Assembly: GCA_001915385.1 (NCBI GenBank)
Contig: MNQK01000032.1
Span: 6,498 to 70,497, forward strand
Reading direction: 5' to 3'
DNA: 64,000 nucleotides
Source: Bacteroidales bacterium 52_46
GTDB lineage: Bacteria; Bacteroidota; Bacteroidia; Bacteroidales; Muribaculaceae
How positions within the stretch are numbered: position 1 is the stretch's first letter; every line of letters begins with the position of its first letter. The position numbers and the translations under genes are program-made. The notes beneath the pieces are model-generated. The model saw only the letters and a list, made by a program, of their open reading frames with translations, had not been told where the DNA came from and made no database searches. Positions 7,275 to 15,816 of this stretch are shown here, one piece after another.

Positions 7275-8491
7275 ATCCTTTTGATTTTTCCTGTTCTTGT
7301 TACAGAGAATTCTGTTACAAATTTTATTCTTCGTGGAATTTTAAAATCCTGTAGCCTATCACGTAATTTTTTCCTAATATCTGTTTCTTTGATATTGACA
7401 CCATTTTCGAGTTGGATATCAGCACATAACACATTCCCAAGAATAGAGTTCGGTTTGCCGTAAACAACGACTTGCCTAATGCCATCCATACTTGATATTA
7501 AATCCTCGACCTCGGCAGGATTTACCTTATAACCTCCGACATTGACCATCTCATTCTTACGGCTTTTAAATCTGAATAGACCTTTTTCCTGATCAACCCA
7601 TTCAATAATGTCTCCTGAGCAGTAATAATCACCTTTATATGTAAAGCTGTCAGAATGTCCTAAAAGTGACTTATGTATTAAAAGTTCTCCATCGTCAATT
7701 TTTATTTGACTTAATAAACTGTTCGGTATCTGAAAACAATCATTCTTTGCCGCAAAAAGCGAGCCTGCTTCTGTAGAGGCATAAACATTTGTAATTTTTG
7801 CGTTGGGGAACATGTGAAGAACGTTATCATATAATTTTTGGTCTGATTTCTCTCCTCCGAATGTCACTCTTTTGATACTATCAATTACAATATCAGTAGG
7901 CAACAATAGGCGGAAGAATGTCGGAGTCCCAGATAAATGTGTTACTTCATTCGCTTTTAAACTTGCAAGGACATCTGTACGTTGTTGCCCGAATATATTC
8001 ACAATAGAATTCTTGTTTAGTATAGCTTGAAAGAATACTTGTAATCCAGACATGTGGGTAGGATTATATGCAAATCCCCAGACATCGTCTTTATGATTAA
8101 TGCCAGTGCGTACTGATCGAATCAGGTTATGAATTGAATGGCTGACTTTTTTGGGCTGTCCGGTTGTCCCTGAAGTGAATATCGTTATTGATGCATCAGA
8201 TACCATTATCTTCTGCATAATGACTTCCAATGAAACTGATATTACCTGATTTAGGTATTTCTTATGGTTTATTAGATTAGAGTCTATCTCGACAATTTCA
8301 TTGGAAGAAATGTCAGAGTCCAACAATGTCAGCTCTTGGTTATAGATTACTCCAATAATGATATTTTTGAATAATTCAAAAATATCATTTGTTCGGATAA
8401 CGGGATAATAAAATTCAGAACTGTTTATGGCCTCGACCAATTCATGATAAGTTTTAGTCGAATTGCCATTCTTTAGAAATATATCGTTCAT
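7271..8491 (-). CDS. AMP-forming acyl-CoA/acyl-ACP ligase (ANL superfamily)
   Basis: The 406-residue product has the P-loop FTSGTTGQPKK, the NVYASTEAG motif, YCSGDI, RKNEMVNVGGYKVNPAEVED and ends RTGKIKRI with the C-terminal catalytic Lys. It is about 100 residues shorter than typical ligases because the N-terminal region is reduced. The lid reads like fatty-acid or hydroxy-acid CoA ligases rather than NRPS adenylation. It overlaps an ACP gene by 4 bases, so it probably loads a carboxylic acid onto ACP or CoA. Substrate unknown. Confidence 0.85.
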   Translation of the reverse strand: MNDIFLKNGNSTKTYHELVEAINSSEFYYPVIRTNDIFELFKNIIIGVIYNQELTLLDSDISSNEIVEIDSNLINHKKYLNQVISVSLEVIMQKIMVSDASITIFTSGTTGQPKKVSHSIHNLIRSVRTGINHKDDVWGFAYNPTHMSGLQVFFQAILNKNSIVNIFGQQRTDVLASLKANEVTHLSGTPTFFRLLLPTDIVIDSIKRVTFGGEKSDQKLYDNVLHMFPNAKITNVYASTEAGSLFAAKNDCFQIPNSLLSQIKIDDGELLIHKSLLGHSDSFTYKGDYYCSGDIIEWVDQEKGLFRFKSRKNEMVNVGGYKVNPAEVEDLISSMDGIRQVVVYGKPNSILGNVLCADIQLENGVNIKETDIRKKLRDRLQDFKIPRRIKFVTEFSVTRTGKIKRI

Positions 8492-8712
8492 TTCTTTAGT
8501 TTGACATAAATTTCGCCGATAGTATTTACTAATCCGTCCTCGAATATATCTATATCAAATTCATCTTCAAGTTTTACAGTAAGTTCTGCCAGGTCAAATG
8601 AACTTAGACCGAGATCATCTCGAAGGCTTAATTGTTCAGACAGAGAATTTAGTTTGTTCAAATCCTTTGACTCAAGTATTTCATTAATGATATTAAGTAC
8701 TTTATCTTCCAT
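8488..8712 (-). CDS. Acyl carrier protein
   Basis: The 74-residue acidic protein has LRDDLGLSSFDLAELTVKLE; the Ser before Phe-Asp-Leu is the likely phosphopantetheine site, in a G-L-S-S variant of the usual D-S-L. It lies between the two adenylating enzymes, one base after the adenylation gene and overlapping the ligase gene by four, so it may accept the product of either. Confidence 0.88.
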   Translation of the reverse strand: MEDKVLNIINEILESKDLNKLNSLSEQLSLRDDLGLSSFDLAELTVKLEDEFDIDIFEDGLVNTIGEIYVKLKK

Positions 8713-8713
8713 G

Positions 8714-10246
8714 TTACTTTTTGTTTGTAATATTTCGGTAATGCAGTCTGTCGATTTTGCCGTTAGTGTTTCGCTTTAATTCAGTTACGTAGACAAATTC
8801 TGTAGGAAGCATGTATTTGGGTAATTCTGTGCCGATTGCTTTCCTGAAATCAGCCGGGGAGATTTCGGTCTCTGCTTCGTAATAAAGCACAATTTTCTTG
8901 GCCTGAGTATTATAGCAGATGCACCCGTTTTTCACTAACTTGAGTTTATTGATTATGATATGCTCGATTTCGCCCAAGTCAGTGCGGTATCCCATGTGTT
9001 TTATCAGATTATCCCGACGTCCTACAAACACTATTTCACCACGTTCGTTATATGTGACTATGTCGCCGGTACGGTAGATGGTTTCAGGATAACTGTTGTT
9101 AAGTGGATTTTGAGTAAAGGCAGCAGCCGTCTTTTCAGGATTATTGTAATATCCCATTGCCAAGGATGACCCTCTGACGCATAGTTCGCCCTCTTTGCCC
9201 GACTCAGAGATAAGCCTGTCATTCTCATCAAGAATAAGAATGGATGTATTTCGACAAGCATTGCCTATTGGAATAGGCTCCTCATCTAGTATCTCACGGT
9301 CAACTATAAAATACGTGCAGTCGAGAGTTATTTCTATGGGTCCGTATAGATTGGCAAACGTTACCTCGGGAAGATGCCTGTGCCAGTAATTGAATTGCTT
9401 GGTAGGGAATACCTCGCCAGCGAACCATACTGTGCGCAAGCAGTCAAGTTTAAAGGCCGACAACAGATCCATATTAGCGATATTGACCATGATAGTCGGA
9501 ACCCAGAAGATGAAATTAACGCTGTATTTATTCAGTATATCCAGTATCTTGGCGGGGAAGGCCGACAGTGTATCCGGAATTACGACAAGCGTCGCGCCTT
9601 TGGTCATAAGCATGCAAAGCTCATAGCTGTAAATATCAAATACCATAGGCGACAGCGACCCCATTATCATCTCTTCTCCGAAGTTAAATGTATCCAGACT
9701 CCATTCTATGAAATCAAAGAAGCTGCGATGGTTGAGTACAACACCCTTAGGAGTTCCGGTAGAACCAGATGTATTGATGATGCATGACGGATCAGTATCT
9801 ATCAATTGTGACCTACGCTTGTCTATCCTGCTTTTCCTAACATCTGAATCGACGCTTAATTTGTCAATATCAATATATTTGATATTGTCCGGAATAATTT
9901 CGTTAATCAGATTGAAATGCTTTTCATCGCTTATGATTGCAGCAGGATTGATGAGATTCAGTATATTACGGATTCTTTCGGCCGGTGTCTTTATGTCGAG
10001 ATTCATATAGAAATCACCGGCAATAAGTATTCCGAGATTTGCGGTGATGCTTTCAATGCTTTTGCCAAGAAAGACTGCAACAGGGCGATTGACGTCAATG
10101 CCAGCTTCACAGATTCTATGCGCTACGGCGTAGGCATTACGGTTTAATGTCTTGAAATCTGCCGAACGCTCATTTTCAACAACAGCAATCCGGTCGGGGG
10201 TGCGTTTAACCGTTTCTTCGAGGCATTCAATAAGATTAATTTTCAT
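8714..10246 (-). CDS. NRPS-type stand-alone adenylation enzyme (amino-acid-ACP ligase, DltA-like)
   Basis: The 510-residue protein shows NRPS core motifs in order: INTSGSTGTPKGVVLNH (A3), NLYGPIEIT (A5, Ile in place of the usual Thr of GPTE), YRTGDI (A7), GRRDNLIKHMGYRTDLGEIE (A8) and NTNGKIDR with the catalytic Lys (A10). The length and the A8 motif resemble D-alanine-carrier ligases and amino-acyl-ACP synthetases. It is flanked by ACP genes on both sides. It likely activates an amino or hydroxy acid and loads it on one of them. The specificity pocket was not decoded. Confidence 0.88.
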   Translation of the reverse strand: MKINLIECLEETVKRTPDRIAVVENERSADFKTLNRNAYAVAHRICEAGIDVNRPVAVFLGKSIESITANLGILIAGDFYMNLDIKTPAERIRNILNLINPAAIISDEKHFNLINEIIPDNIKYIDIDKLSVDSDVRKSRIDKRRSQLIDTDPSCIINTSGSTGTPKGVVLNHRSFFDFIEWSLDTFNFGEEMIMGSLSPMVFDIYSYELCMLMTKGATLVVIPDTLSAFPAKILDILNKYSVNFIFWVPTIMVNIANMDLLSAFKLDCLRTVWFAGEVFPTKQFNYWHRHLPEVTFANLYGPIEITLDCTYFIVDREILDEEPIPIGNACRNTSILILDENDRLISESGKEGELCVRGSSLAMGYYNNPEKTAAAFTQNPLNNSYPETIYRTGDIVTYNERGEIVFVGRRDNLIKHMGYRTDLGEIEHIIINKLKLVKNGCICYNTQAKKIVLYYEAETEISPADFRKAIGTELPKYMLPTEFVYVTELKRNTNGKIDRLHYRNITNKK

Positions 10247-10253
10247 CAGGAAC

Positions 10254-10487
10254 TTATTTTTTCTTTAACACAATCAGATTAAACAAATCCTCAATCGTTT
10301 CCGATGCCTTAAGGTCTGCATTTGAAATCTGTACGCCATACTCATCAGCAGCCATAGATATCACGCAAAGAGCCTCCAGGCTTGACCATTCATCCAATTC
10401 GTGGAATTTAGTCGCAGGTGATAGTGACTCTACATCAATATCCTCAAGGATATCGGCAAATTTTTCAATAAATTCATTCAGTTCCAT
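10254..10487 (-). CDS. Acyl carrier protein (EWSSL type)
   Basis: The 77-residue acidic protein has HELDEWSSLEALCVISMAAD; the second Ser before Leu is the likely pantetheine site. This E-W-S-S-L form differs from the canonical D-S-L but is shared with the ACP at 12705-12935 in the opposite operon, with which it is clearly paralogous. Both follow a NeuD-like acyltransferase gene, suggesting a dedicated ACP-acyltransferase pair. Confidence 0.9.
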   Translation of the reverse strand: MELNEFIEKFADILEDIDVESLSPATKFHELDEWSSLEALCVISMAADEYGVQISNADLKASETIEDLFNLIVLKKK

Positions 10488-10515
10488 ATCTTTATAATTT
10501 TAATTTTCCCAGTTT

Positions 10516-11151
10516 TTACAAATCTATCTTTTTTGCAGGATTCCCAAATACAGTAGTATTCGGCCTGACCTTATTTATGACAATGCTCCCTATCCCTATT
10601 ACCGCATTTTCGCCTATTTGGCAGTGGGGAATAATATGTGCTCCCGGATTTATCGTCACGCAATCAGCAATCATACAGAAACCCGCTACGGATGATTGAG
10701 CTCCAATATGAGTATAGTTGCCTATGTGGCAATCATGTCCTACAGATCCTTGTCCGTCGAATGTGACAAAATCGCCCAATCGCACGTCTTGACCTATATG
10801 GGAATTATTAAACATAATCAGCCCTTTGCCATGTTTGCAATTCTGTCCTATATGAGCCGAAGGATGAATTAAATTAATAAATTCTCCTCCTTTTTCAAGA
10901 ATAATCTCTACATATTTTTTTTTGTGTATGGGATTACCCAATGCACAAGCAAATATATCGCCATCTTGAGGTACATAATTTTCAACACTCGATATAATGG
11001 GCGGATATCCATTTAATCCTTTTAATGCATCAACGTTATCGTCAAGGAATCCTCTTACAATAAATTCAGATTCGTAACCTTGACATGAACAGGACAAATC
11101 ATATACTTCTCGCCCCAGTCCTCTGGCTCCAATTATCAAGAGATTTTTCAT
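10516..11151 (-). CDS. NeuD/PglD-like hexapeptide acyltransferase, first gene of the minus operon
   Basis: The 211-residue protein has an N-terminal Rossmann-like segment (LLIIGARGLGREVYDL) and a C-terminal left-handed beta-helix of hexapeptide repeats (IHPSAHIGQN, GQDVRLGDF, GHDCHIGNY, GENAVIGIG), ending TVFGNPAKKIDL. This is the architecture of sugar O- or N-acyltransferases such as NeuD and PglD. It is closely paralogous to 11989-12618. Being first, next to a dedicated ACP, it may move an acyl group from ACP to an amino sugar or similar acceptor. It has an unusually long leader (to about 11499) that begins at the invertible segment. Confidence 0.88.
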   Translation of the reverse strand: MKNLLIIGARGLGREVYDLSCSCQGYESEFIVRGFLDDNVDALKGLNGYPPIISSVENYVPQDGDIFACALGNPIHKKKYVEIILEKGGEFINLIHPSAHIGQNCKHGKGLIMFNNSHIGQDVRLGDFVTFDGQGSVGHDCHIGNYTHIGAQSSVAGFCMIADCVTINPGAHIIPHCQIGENAVIGIGSIVINKVRPNTTVFGNPAKKIDL

Positions 11152-11440
11152 CTTATAAATTCATTTTTAATTCATGACAAGAAATTGAGAGAATCAAAAT
11201 CTATTTGTCGTGAAGGCCTATGCAAGACATAGTCTATTTTCTTAAGTTCATCTTGACAAATGATTTTGCCAGATGAACATGTTTATATACTCTGATTTTA
11301 TTAAAGTTTATATCCATGTGACTCCAAACCATCTATGACAAAGCCAAAGCCACGTAGACTATGGAGACAGGTTGTGATACATTAAATGTCGTACAAGCAA
11401 TTGTCTTCGATATTGAAGCCGGAGGACCTCACTCTAAGAG
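11152..11440. other. Left untranslated leader between the minus operon and the inverted repeat
   Basis: This 289-base spacer holds no convincing gene. The only structure seen is a short dyad (gttcatct / agatgaac, about 11246-11279). No UpxY-like antiterminator gene, as found behind invertible capsule promoters in Bacteroides, is present. If the segment were inverted, the minus-operon transcript would carry this as part of a leader of roughly 350 bases. Confidence 0.5.
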
Positions 11441-11723
11441 ATAGCCTGTTATTTTCTATACCCGTTCATGACCGCCTCTTATAAAGAAACGGATTATAAT
11501 GAATATACTACTAAGTATCAACAAATTATGGTTCTTAGATAAGAAAATTTTCTAAATTTACTTTATTGTCAAAACATTACAGTAAGTATGATGCCAATCT
11601 TTTAATTACGTGAAATATACTGTCTTTTGCTATATATTCAGACATTTTTATTATCTTTGCAAACCATAAATCCGTTTCTTTATAAGAGGCGGTCATGAAC
11701 GGGCATAAAAAATAACAGGCTAT
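11441..11723. repeat. Invertible promoter segment (inverton) between two divergent operons
   Basis: The arms 11441-11495 and 11669-11723 are inverted copies of 55 bases differing at two positions (11456 and 11460 in the left arm); the perfect part runs from cccgttcatg to acggatt. They enclose 173 AT-rich bases with one strong promoter facing right. This is the structure of phase-variable invertible promoters in Bacteroidales. The arms lie almost symmetrically between the two start codons (11151 and 11989). No recombinase gene is near, so inversion would need an enzyme acting in trans. Inversion itself is inferred and not shown by a single sequence. Confidence 0.85.
11626..11659 (+). promoter_or_regulatory. 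Promoter inside the invertible segment
   Basis: TTTG at 11626-11629 and TATCTTTG at 11652-11659 form a Bacteroidetes -33/-7 pair with a 22-base spacer. Transcription would start near 11665, at the edge of the right arm, and run into the plus operon. No TAnnTTTG box was found on the minus strand of the segment, so in this orientation only the plus operon is driven. Confidence 0.75.
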
Positions 11724-11988
11724 TTATTGGGGTGTTCAGTTTAATGTTCCAAAACACCTGAAATTTGAATTCAAATAAAATCACGTGCTTAAAACCTTAG
11801 TTTTAAACAATCACTGTCAATTTTGACACTAAAACTAAATTTAGAAGTACGCTTGGCCAATGTTAAACTTAAGGGCAATAATCTCTGGGCCAAGGAGAAT
11901 CTGTCCGAAAATCGGGATAACGCTTCACTCTGACACTATCAAATAACGAGAGTTTATCAGGGATCCGAAGCTGAACTCATATTAAGAC
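11724..11988 (+). other. Right untranslated leader between the inverted repeat and the plus operon
   Basis: The 265-base stretch has no convincing gene. A 28-codon frame (11860-11946) starts with ATG but has no support. Short dyads such as ggtgttc..gaacacc-like pairs around 11730-11758 and a GGCCAA-type pair around 11855-11893 suggest a folded leader. It shows no obvious similarity to the left leader. Confidence 0.45.
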
Positions 11989-12618
11989 ATGAAACATTTA
12001 TACATAATTGGAGCAAGAGGATGCGGACGCGAAACTTATGGATTGTTTCAGCCATGCAAAGAAACCCTTGGAGAAATTGAATGTAGAGGATTCCTTGATG
12101 ACAAGATGGACGCACTCGATGGATATATGGGATATCCTCCAATAATATCTTCTGCAGAAAATTATATACCAAAGAATGACGATGTGTTTATCTGTGCATT
12201 AGGAGAGCCTAAATGGGTAAAGCATTACACAGAAATTATTGAGAACAAGGGAGGTAAATTCATTTCATTAATATCTCCAAAAGCTTTCATAGGACAAAAT
12301 ACAATAATTGGAGATGGATGTATTATCAACTCATTATCCACAATATCACCCGATGTAAAGATTGGCAAACACGTTTATTGCGGTGCTTATACTAATATTG
12401 GCCATGATGTCACCATTGATGACTGTAGTCACTTGGGAGCGTTTACATTTCTTGGTGGAGGTGTTCATATAGGTAAATGCGTAACATTGCATCCAAGAGC
12501 CAATATTTTGCCACATAAAAAAGTAGGAGAAAACTCCGTAGTTGGAGCCGCAAGCGTAGTGTTGCGTAATGTAATGCCCGATACAACTGTATTTGGAATC
12601 CCGGCAAAAAAAATTTAA
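11989..12618 (+). CDS. NeuD/PglD-like hexapeptide acyltransferase, first gene of the plus operon
   Basis: The 209-residue product starts MKHLYIIGARGCGRETYGLF, then has FLDDKMDALDGYMGYPPIIS and a left-handed beta-helix (GQNTIIGDG, SPDVKIGKH, GHDVTIDDC, GENSVVGAA) ending TVFGIPAKKI. It is paralogous over its full length to 10516-11151, but distinct enough (for example ARGCGRET against ARGLGREV) to have a different acyl or acceptor specificity. It is the first gene downstream of the invertible promoter in the present orientation. Confidence 0.88.
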   Translation: MKHLYIIGARGCGRETYGLFQPCKETLGEIECRGFLDDKMDALDGYMGYPPIISSAENYIPKNDDVFICALGEPKWVKHYTEIIENKGGKFISLISPKAFIGQNTIIGDGCIINSLSTISPDVKIGKHVYCGAYTNIGHDVTIDDCSHLGAFTFLGGGVHIGKCVTLHPRANILPHKKVGENSVVGAASVVLRNVMPDTTVFGIPAKKI

Positions 12619-12704
12619 CAGGAGTTTGAGCAGATTAACAATATAAAATTTATTATCCATAAGGCATAATTCATTTTATTATACAATAATTAAAATTTAA
12701 AAGA

Positions 12705-12935
12705 ATGGAACTAAACGATTTTATCAAAAAATTTGCAGAACAGTTTGAAGAGACTGCTCCTGAAGCGATTCAAGCTGAAACTGAATTCAAAAATCTCGAA
12801 GAATGGTCATCATTAACTGCATTGTCCGTGCTCGCGATGGTAGACGAAGAATATGATATTGCACTTAAAGGTGATGACATTAAAAACGCTGTGACCGTAG
12901 AAGATCTTTTTAACAAAGTAGCATCCAAAGCATAA
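12705..12935 (+). CDS. Acyl carrier protein (EWSSL type)
   Basis: The 76-residue acidic protein has NLEEWSSLTALSVLAMVDEEYD with the probable phosphopantetheine Ser in W-S-S-L. It is the only ACP of the plus operon and the counterpart of 10254-10487. The stop overlaps the KAS III start by one base. Since two KAS III enzymes follow and there is no second ACP, this protein probably carries the whole growing chain. Confidence 0.9.
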   Translation: MELNDFIKKFAEQFEETAPEAIQAETEFKNLEEWSSLTALSVLAMVDEEYDIALKGDDIKNAVTVEDLFNKVASKA

Positions 12936-14005
12936 TGGCATTCTTTCATTTCAAAAACATCAGGGTCGCCGGCATTTCCGCTGGCGTCCCTACTAATATC
13001 GTAAACAATCTCACTGCAAAGGAACGAATATCTCCAAATTACGAAAATAAAGATTTTGTTGCTACGACAGGAGTGATAGAGCGTCGTTTTGATGGTAATC
13101 TTACAACCTCTGACCTATGTTTTAAAGCCGCAAAACAGCTTATGTGTGACCTGAATTGGCAACCAGAGGATATCGATGCAATCATTATGGTCTCACAATC
13201 TCTTGACTTTATATTACCAGCCACGGCTTGCATACTTCAGAATAAACTGGGTCTGACAAAAGAATGCTATGCCGAGGATATACAACTCGGTTGTTCAGGC
13301 TGGACATATGGAATGAGCACTATAGCCGGCCTCATGCAGAATGGGGACATAAGAAAAGCTCTCTTATGCTGTGGGGACGCACGACCACAATATGTACTTA
13401 GCAATACCGGCGATCCCTTGTTCGGACATGCTGGTACAGTAACTGCAATTGAGTATGACGAAGGAAACGATGGTCTTAAATGCCATTTTGGAACAGACGG
13501 TGCAGGATATAACGCCATAATAAAACCATATGGCGGGACTCGTAACCTTATGACGCCAGACCAATTTAATGTAGAAGAAATTGACGGGAAATTTTACAAT
13601 GGATTCCAAACTCGCATGAATGGAATGGATGTATTCTCTTTTGGTATATCAACTGCTCCAAAATCAGTAAAAAAACTTGCTGAAAAATATTCATTCAATT
13701 ATTTAGACTGTGATTATTTTATCTTCCATCAAGCAAATTGCAAGATGAATGACAAGATTATCAGCAAATTAAAAATTGATCCGGCCAAGGCTCCAATGTG
13801 TATGTCTCATTTTGGCAACACAAGTTCTGCCTCAATTCCGCTAACAATAGTTTCCCAATTAAAAGGAAAGGCCGACATAAAAGAAACATCCTTTATATGT
13901 TGCGGTTTTGGTGTAGGATTATCATGGGGTACAATTGCATTCAAAACGAAAAATCTTATAATATCAAATCTTGTAGAAGTAAACAGCGATGAACACTTGT
14001 TATAA
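12935..14005 (+). CDS. Beta-ketoacyl-ACP synthase III homologue
   Basis: The 356-residue protein has Cys120 in Q-L-G-C-S-G-W, His in FIFHQAN and Asn in F-G-N-T-S-S-A, an intact FabH-type triad. It differs from the second KAS III of the operon (14755-15813), including the Trp after the active-site loop, so the two probably act in successive steps or on different acyl groups. It overlaps the ACP gene by one base and the SDR gene by 17. Confidence 0.92.
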   Translation: MAFFHFKNIRVAGISAGVPTNIVNNLTAKERISPNYENKDFVATTGVIERRFDGNLTTSDLCFKAAKQLMCDLNWQPEDIDAIIMVSQSLDFILPATACILQNKLGLTKECYAEDIQLGCSGWTYGMSTIAGLMQNGDIRKALLCCGDARPQYVLSNTGDPLFGHAGTVTAIEYDEGNDGLKCHFGTDGAGYNAIIKPYGGTRNLMTPDQFNVEEIDGKFYNGFQTRMNGMDVFSFGISTAPKSVKKLAEKYSFNYLDCDYFIFHQANCKMNDKIISKLKIDPAKAPMCMSHFGNTSSASIPLTIVSQLKGKADIKETSFICCGFGVGLSWGTIAFKTKNLIISNLVEVNSDEHLL

Positions 14006-14744
14006 CCCGTTTTCGCTTACCGGTAAAACAATTCTTGTCACCGGAGCGTCCTCTGGTATAGGACGACAGATTGCAATTGACTGCTCAAAGATGGGAGCAA
14101 AAATTATCATAACTGGCCGAGACGAGCAAAGACTTAATGAAACGTTGTCAAATCTTATCGGGGAAGGGCATTCTGCAATAAGAGCGGATTTATGCGATAC
14201 TGAACAGATTAAATGTATTGTTTCAGAAATTACAGAAATTGACGGAGCCGTTTTGAGTGCAGGTAGAGGTTTGACTCGGCCAGTGCAATTCTCTACTCCA
14301 GACAAAATGAGCGATGTATTCAACATCAATTTCTTTTCCTCGGCCGAGTTACTAAGACTGTTATATAAAAATAAAAAGGCTAAAAAGGGAGCTTCAATCG
14401 TCATTATAGATTCTATCGCAGGAATTACCAATATCTCTCCTGGAACTTCTGTATATGGAGCAACAAAGGCCGCACTCAATTCCTTCTCAAAATATTGTGC
14501 ACTGGAATACGCTATACGACGAATAAGAGTAAATTGTATTTGTCCAGGAATGATAGATACACCTCTAATACACAGGGGGACATTGACAGAAGAGCAACTA
14601 CAGGAAGATGCCAGTCGCTATCCTTGTGGGAGATATGGTAAGACTGAAGATGTAGCGAATGGGGCAATATATCTGCTTAGCGATGCTTCATCATGGGTAA
14701 CGGGAACAAGTCTGTTTATTGACGGTGGCATTTCTTTAATTTAA
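13989..14744 (+). CDS. SDR-family oxidoreductase (FabG-like)
   Basis: The 251-residue protein has TGASSGIGRQI, a catalytic Ser in IIDSIAGI, Y-G-A-T-K and WVTGTSLFIDGGI at the C-terminus. It begins within the end of the KAS III gene, so it is translated with it. It is the only reductase of the plus operon and likely reduces the beta-keto group formed by one or both KAS III enzymes. The usual SDR alpha-helix motif N-A-G is S-A-G here (LSAGRGL). Confidence 0.88.
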   Translation: MNTCYNPFSLTGKTILVTGASSGIGRQIAIDCSKMGAKIIITGRDEQRLNETLSNLIGEGHSAIRADLCDTEQIKCIVSEITEIDGAVLSAGRGLTRPVQFSTPDKMSDVFNINFFSSAELLRLLYKNKKAKKGASIVIIDSIAGITNISPGTSVYGATKAALNSFSKYCALEYAIRRIRVNCICPGMIDTPLIHRGTLTEEQLQEDASRYPCGRYGKTEDVANGAIYLLSDASSWVTGTSLFIDGGISLI

Positions 14745-14754
14745 ATTGTAATAG

Positions 14755-15813
14755 ATGGCTTATCTGACATTTAACGGTGTTGGTGTGTCAGCGCTAAGCG
14801 CTGCCATACCAAGTACTATAATAGATAATTATAATTATACGCGTTATTTTGATAAGGATCAGGTAAAACTTGTTGTTGATAAAATAGAGATATATCAGCG
14901 CAGGTTTGCCGATGATAAAACATGTTCGTCTGATTTATGTTTTGCCGCAGCCGAACGGCTTATTATGGATAATAATATTGACAAGGCTGATATTGATTTG
15001 CTAATATTTATTTCGCAAACTCCCGACTACCGAATGCCTGCTACCTCTGTACTTTTACAGGATCGGCTCGGATTATCCAACTCAACCGTAGCTTTTGATA
15101 TAAATCTTGGATGTTCTGCATTTCTTTACGGGATGTCAGTGGCGTTTTCCATGATGTCCTCGGGTAATTTTAAAAAAGCGTTGATTTTGGACGGAGAGAC
15201 CAGGTCGAAAGTATATTCTCCCAAAGACAGACGCACTGCATTCCTGTTCGGCGACGGTGGTGTTGCAGCCCTTGTTGAACGTAATGACAAATTCGGGAAA
15301 AGTTTTTTCTCTCTTAATTCGGATGGTTCACGTGGCGACTTGATAAAAATCAATGCCGGGGGTTACAGAATGCCATCCTCTATGGAAACTGTAAAAGAAA
15401 AGGTTGTTGATGAATACGGCAACATCCGATCGGAAGAACAAGGATATATGAACGGCAGTGATGTATTCAATTTCGTAATAACGGAAATACCGAAAGACAT
15501 TAGGCGATTACTCTCCTATTCCGGCACATCAATAGAAGAACTGGACTATTGTGTCTTTCACCAAGCCAACAACTTTATAAATCATTATCTTGCAAAAAAA
15601 TTACATCTTGATTCTGCAAAAATACCGTCAACCGTGGAAAAATACGGAAATACGTCATCGGTATCTGTTCCACTTACAATAGCAGATCAACTCAATGGCA
15701 GAATGTCAGGTGATAAAAAACTGCTTTTGAGTGCATTTGGAGTAGGTATGACCTGGGCGTCAGCTATAGTGCCATTCAAAGACTTGAAAATTTCAGACAT
15801 TGTGGAGGTATAA
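14755..15813 (+). CDS. Beta-ketoacyl-ACP synthase III homologue
   Basis: The 352-residue protein has Cys120 in N-L-G-C-S-A-F, His in C-V-F-H-Q-A-N-N and Asn in Y-G-N-T-S-S-V. It resembles the minus-operon KAS III (both have FISQTPDY- or FVSQTPDY-like segments and a GGARMP/GGYRMP segment) more than the neighbouring one at 12935, so the two operons share one KAS III lineage and the plus operon has an extra one. This comparison is by eye. Confidence 0.92.
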   Translation: MAYLTFNGVGVSALSAAIPSTIIDNYNYTRYFDKDQVKLVVDKIEIYQRRFADDKTCSSDLCFAAAERLIMDNNIDKADIDLLIFISQTPDYRMPATSVLLQDRLGLSNSTVAFDINLGCSAFLYGMSVAFSMMSSGNFKKALILDGETRSKVYSPKDRRTAFLFGDGGVAALVERNDKFGKSFFSLNSDGSRGDLIKINAGGYRMPSSMETVKEKVVDEYGNIRSEEQGYMNGSDVFNFVITEIPKDIRRLLSYSGTSIEELDYCVFHQANNFINHYLAKKLHLDSAKIPSTVEKYGNTSSVSVPLTIADQLNGRMSGDKKLLLSAFGVGMTWASAIVPFKDLKISDIVEV

Positions 15814-15816
15814 CTT

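Noticed and set aside
11496..11560. A second promoter in the invertible segment facing the minus operon
   Set aside because: The best match (around 11522, caaattat) does not fit CAAAnnTA, so no outward minus-strand -7 box is supported.
11860..11946. 28-codon frame in the leader of the plus operon, considered as a leader peptide
   Set aside because: No ribosome-binding context, no regulatory codon run and no counterpart in the left leader.
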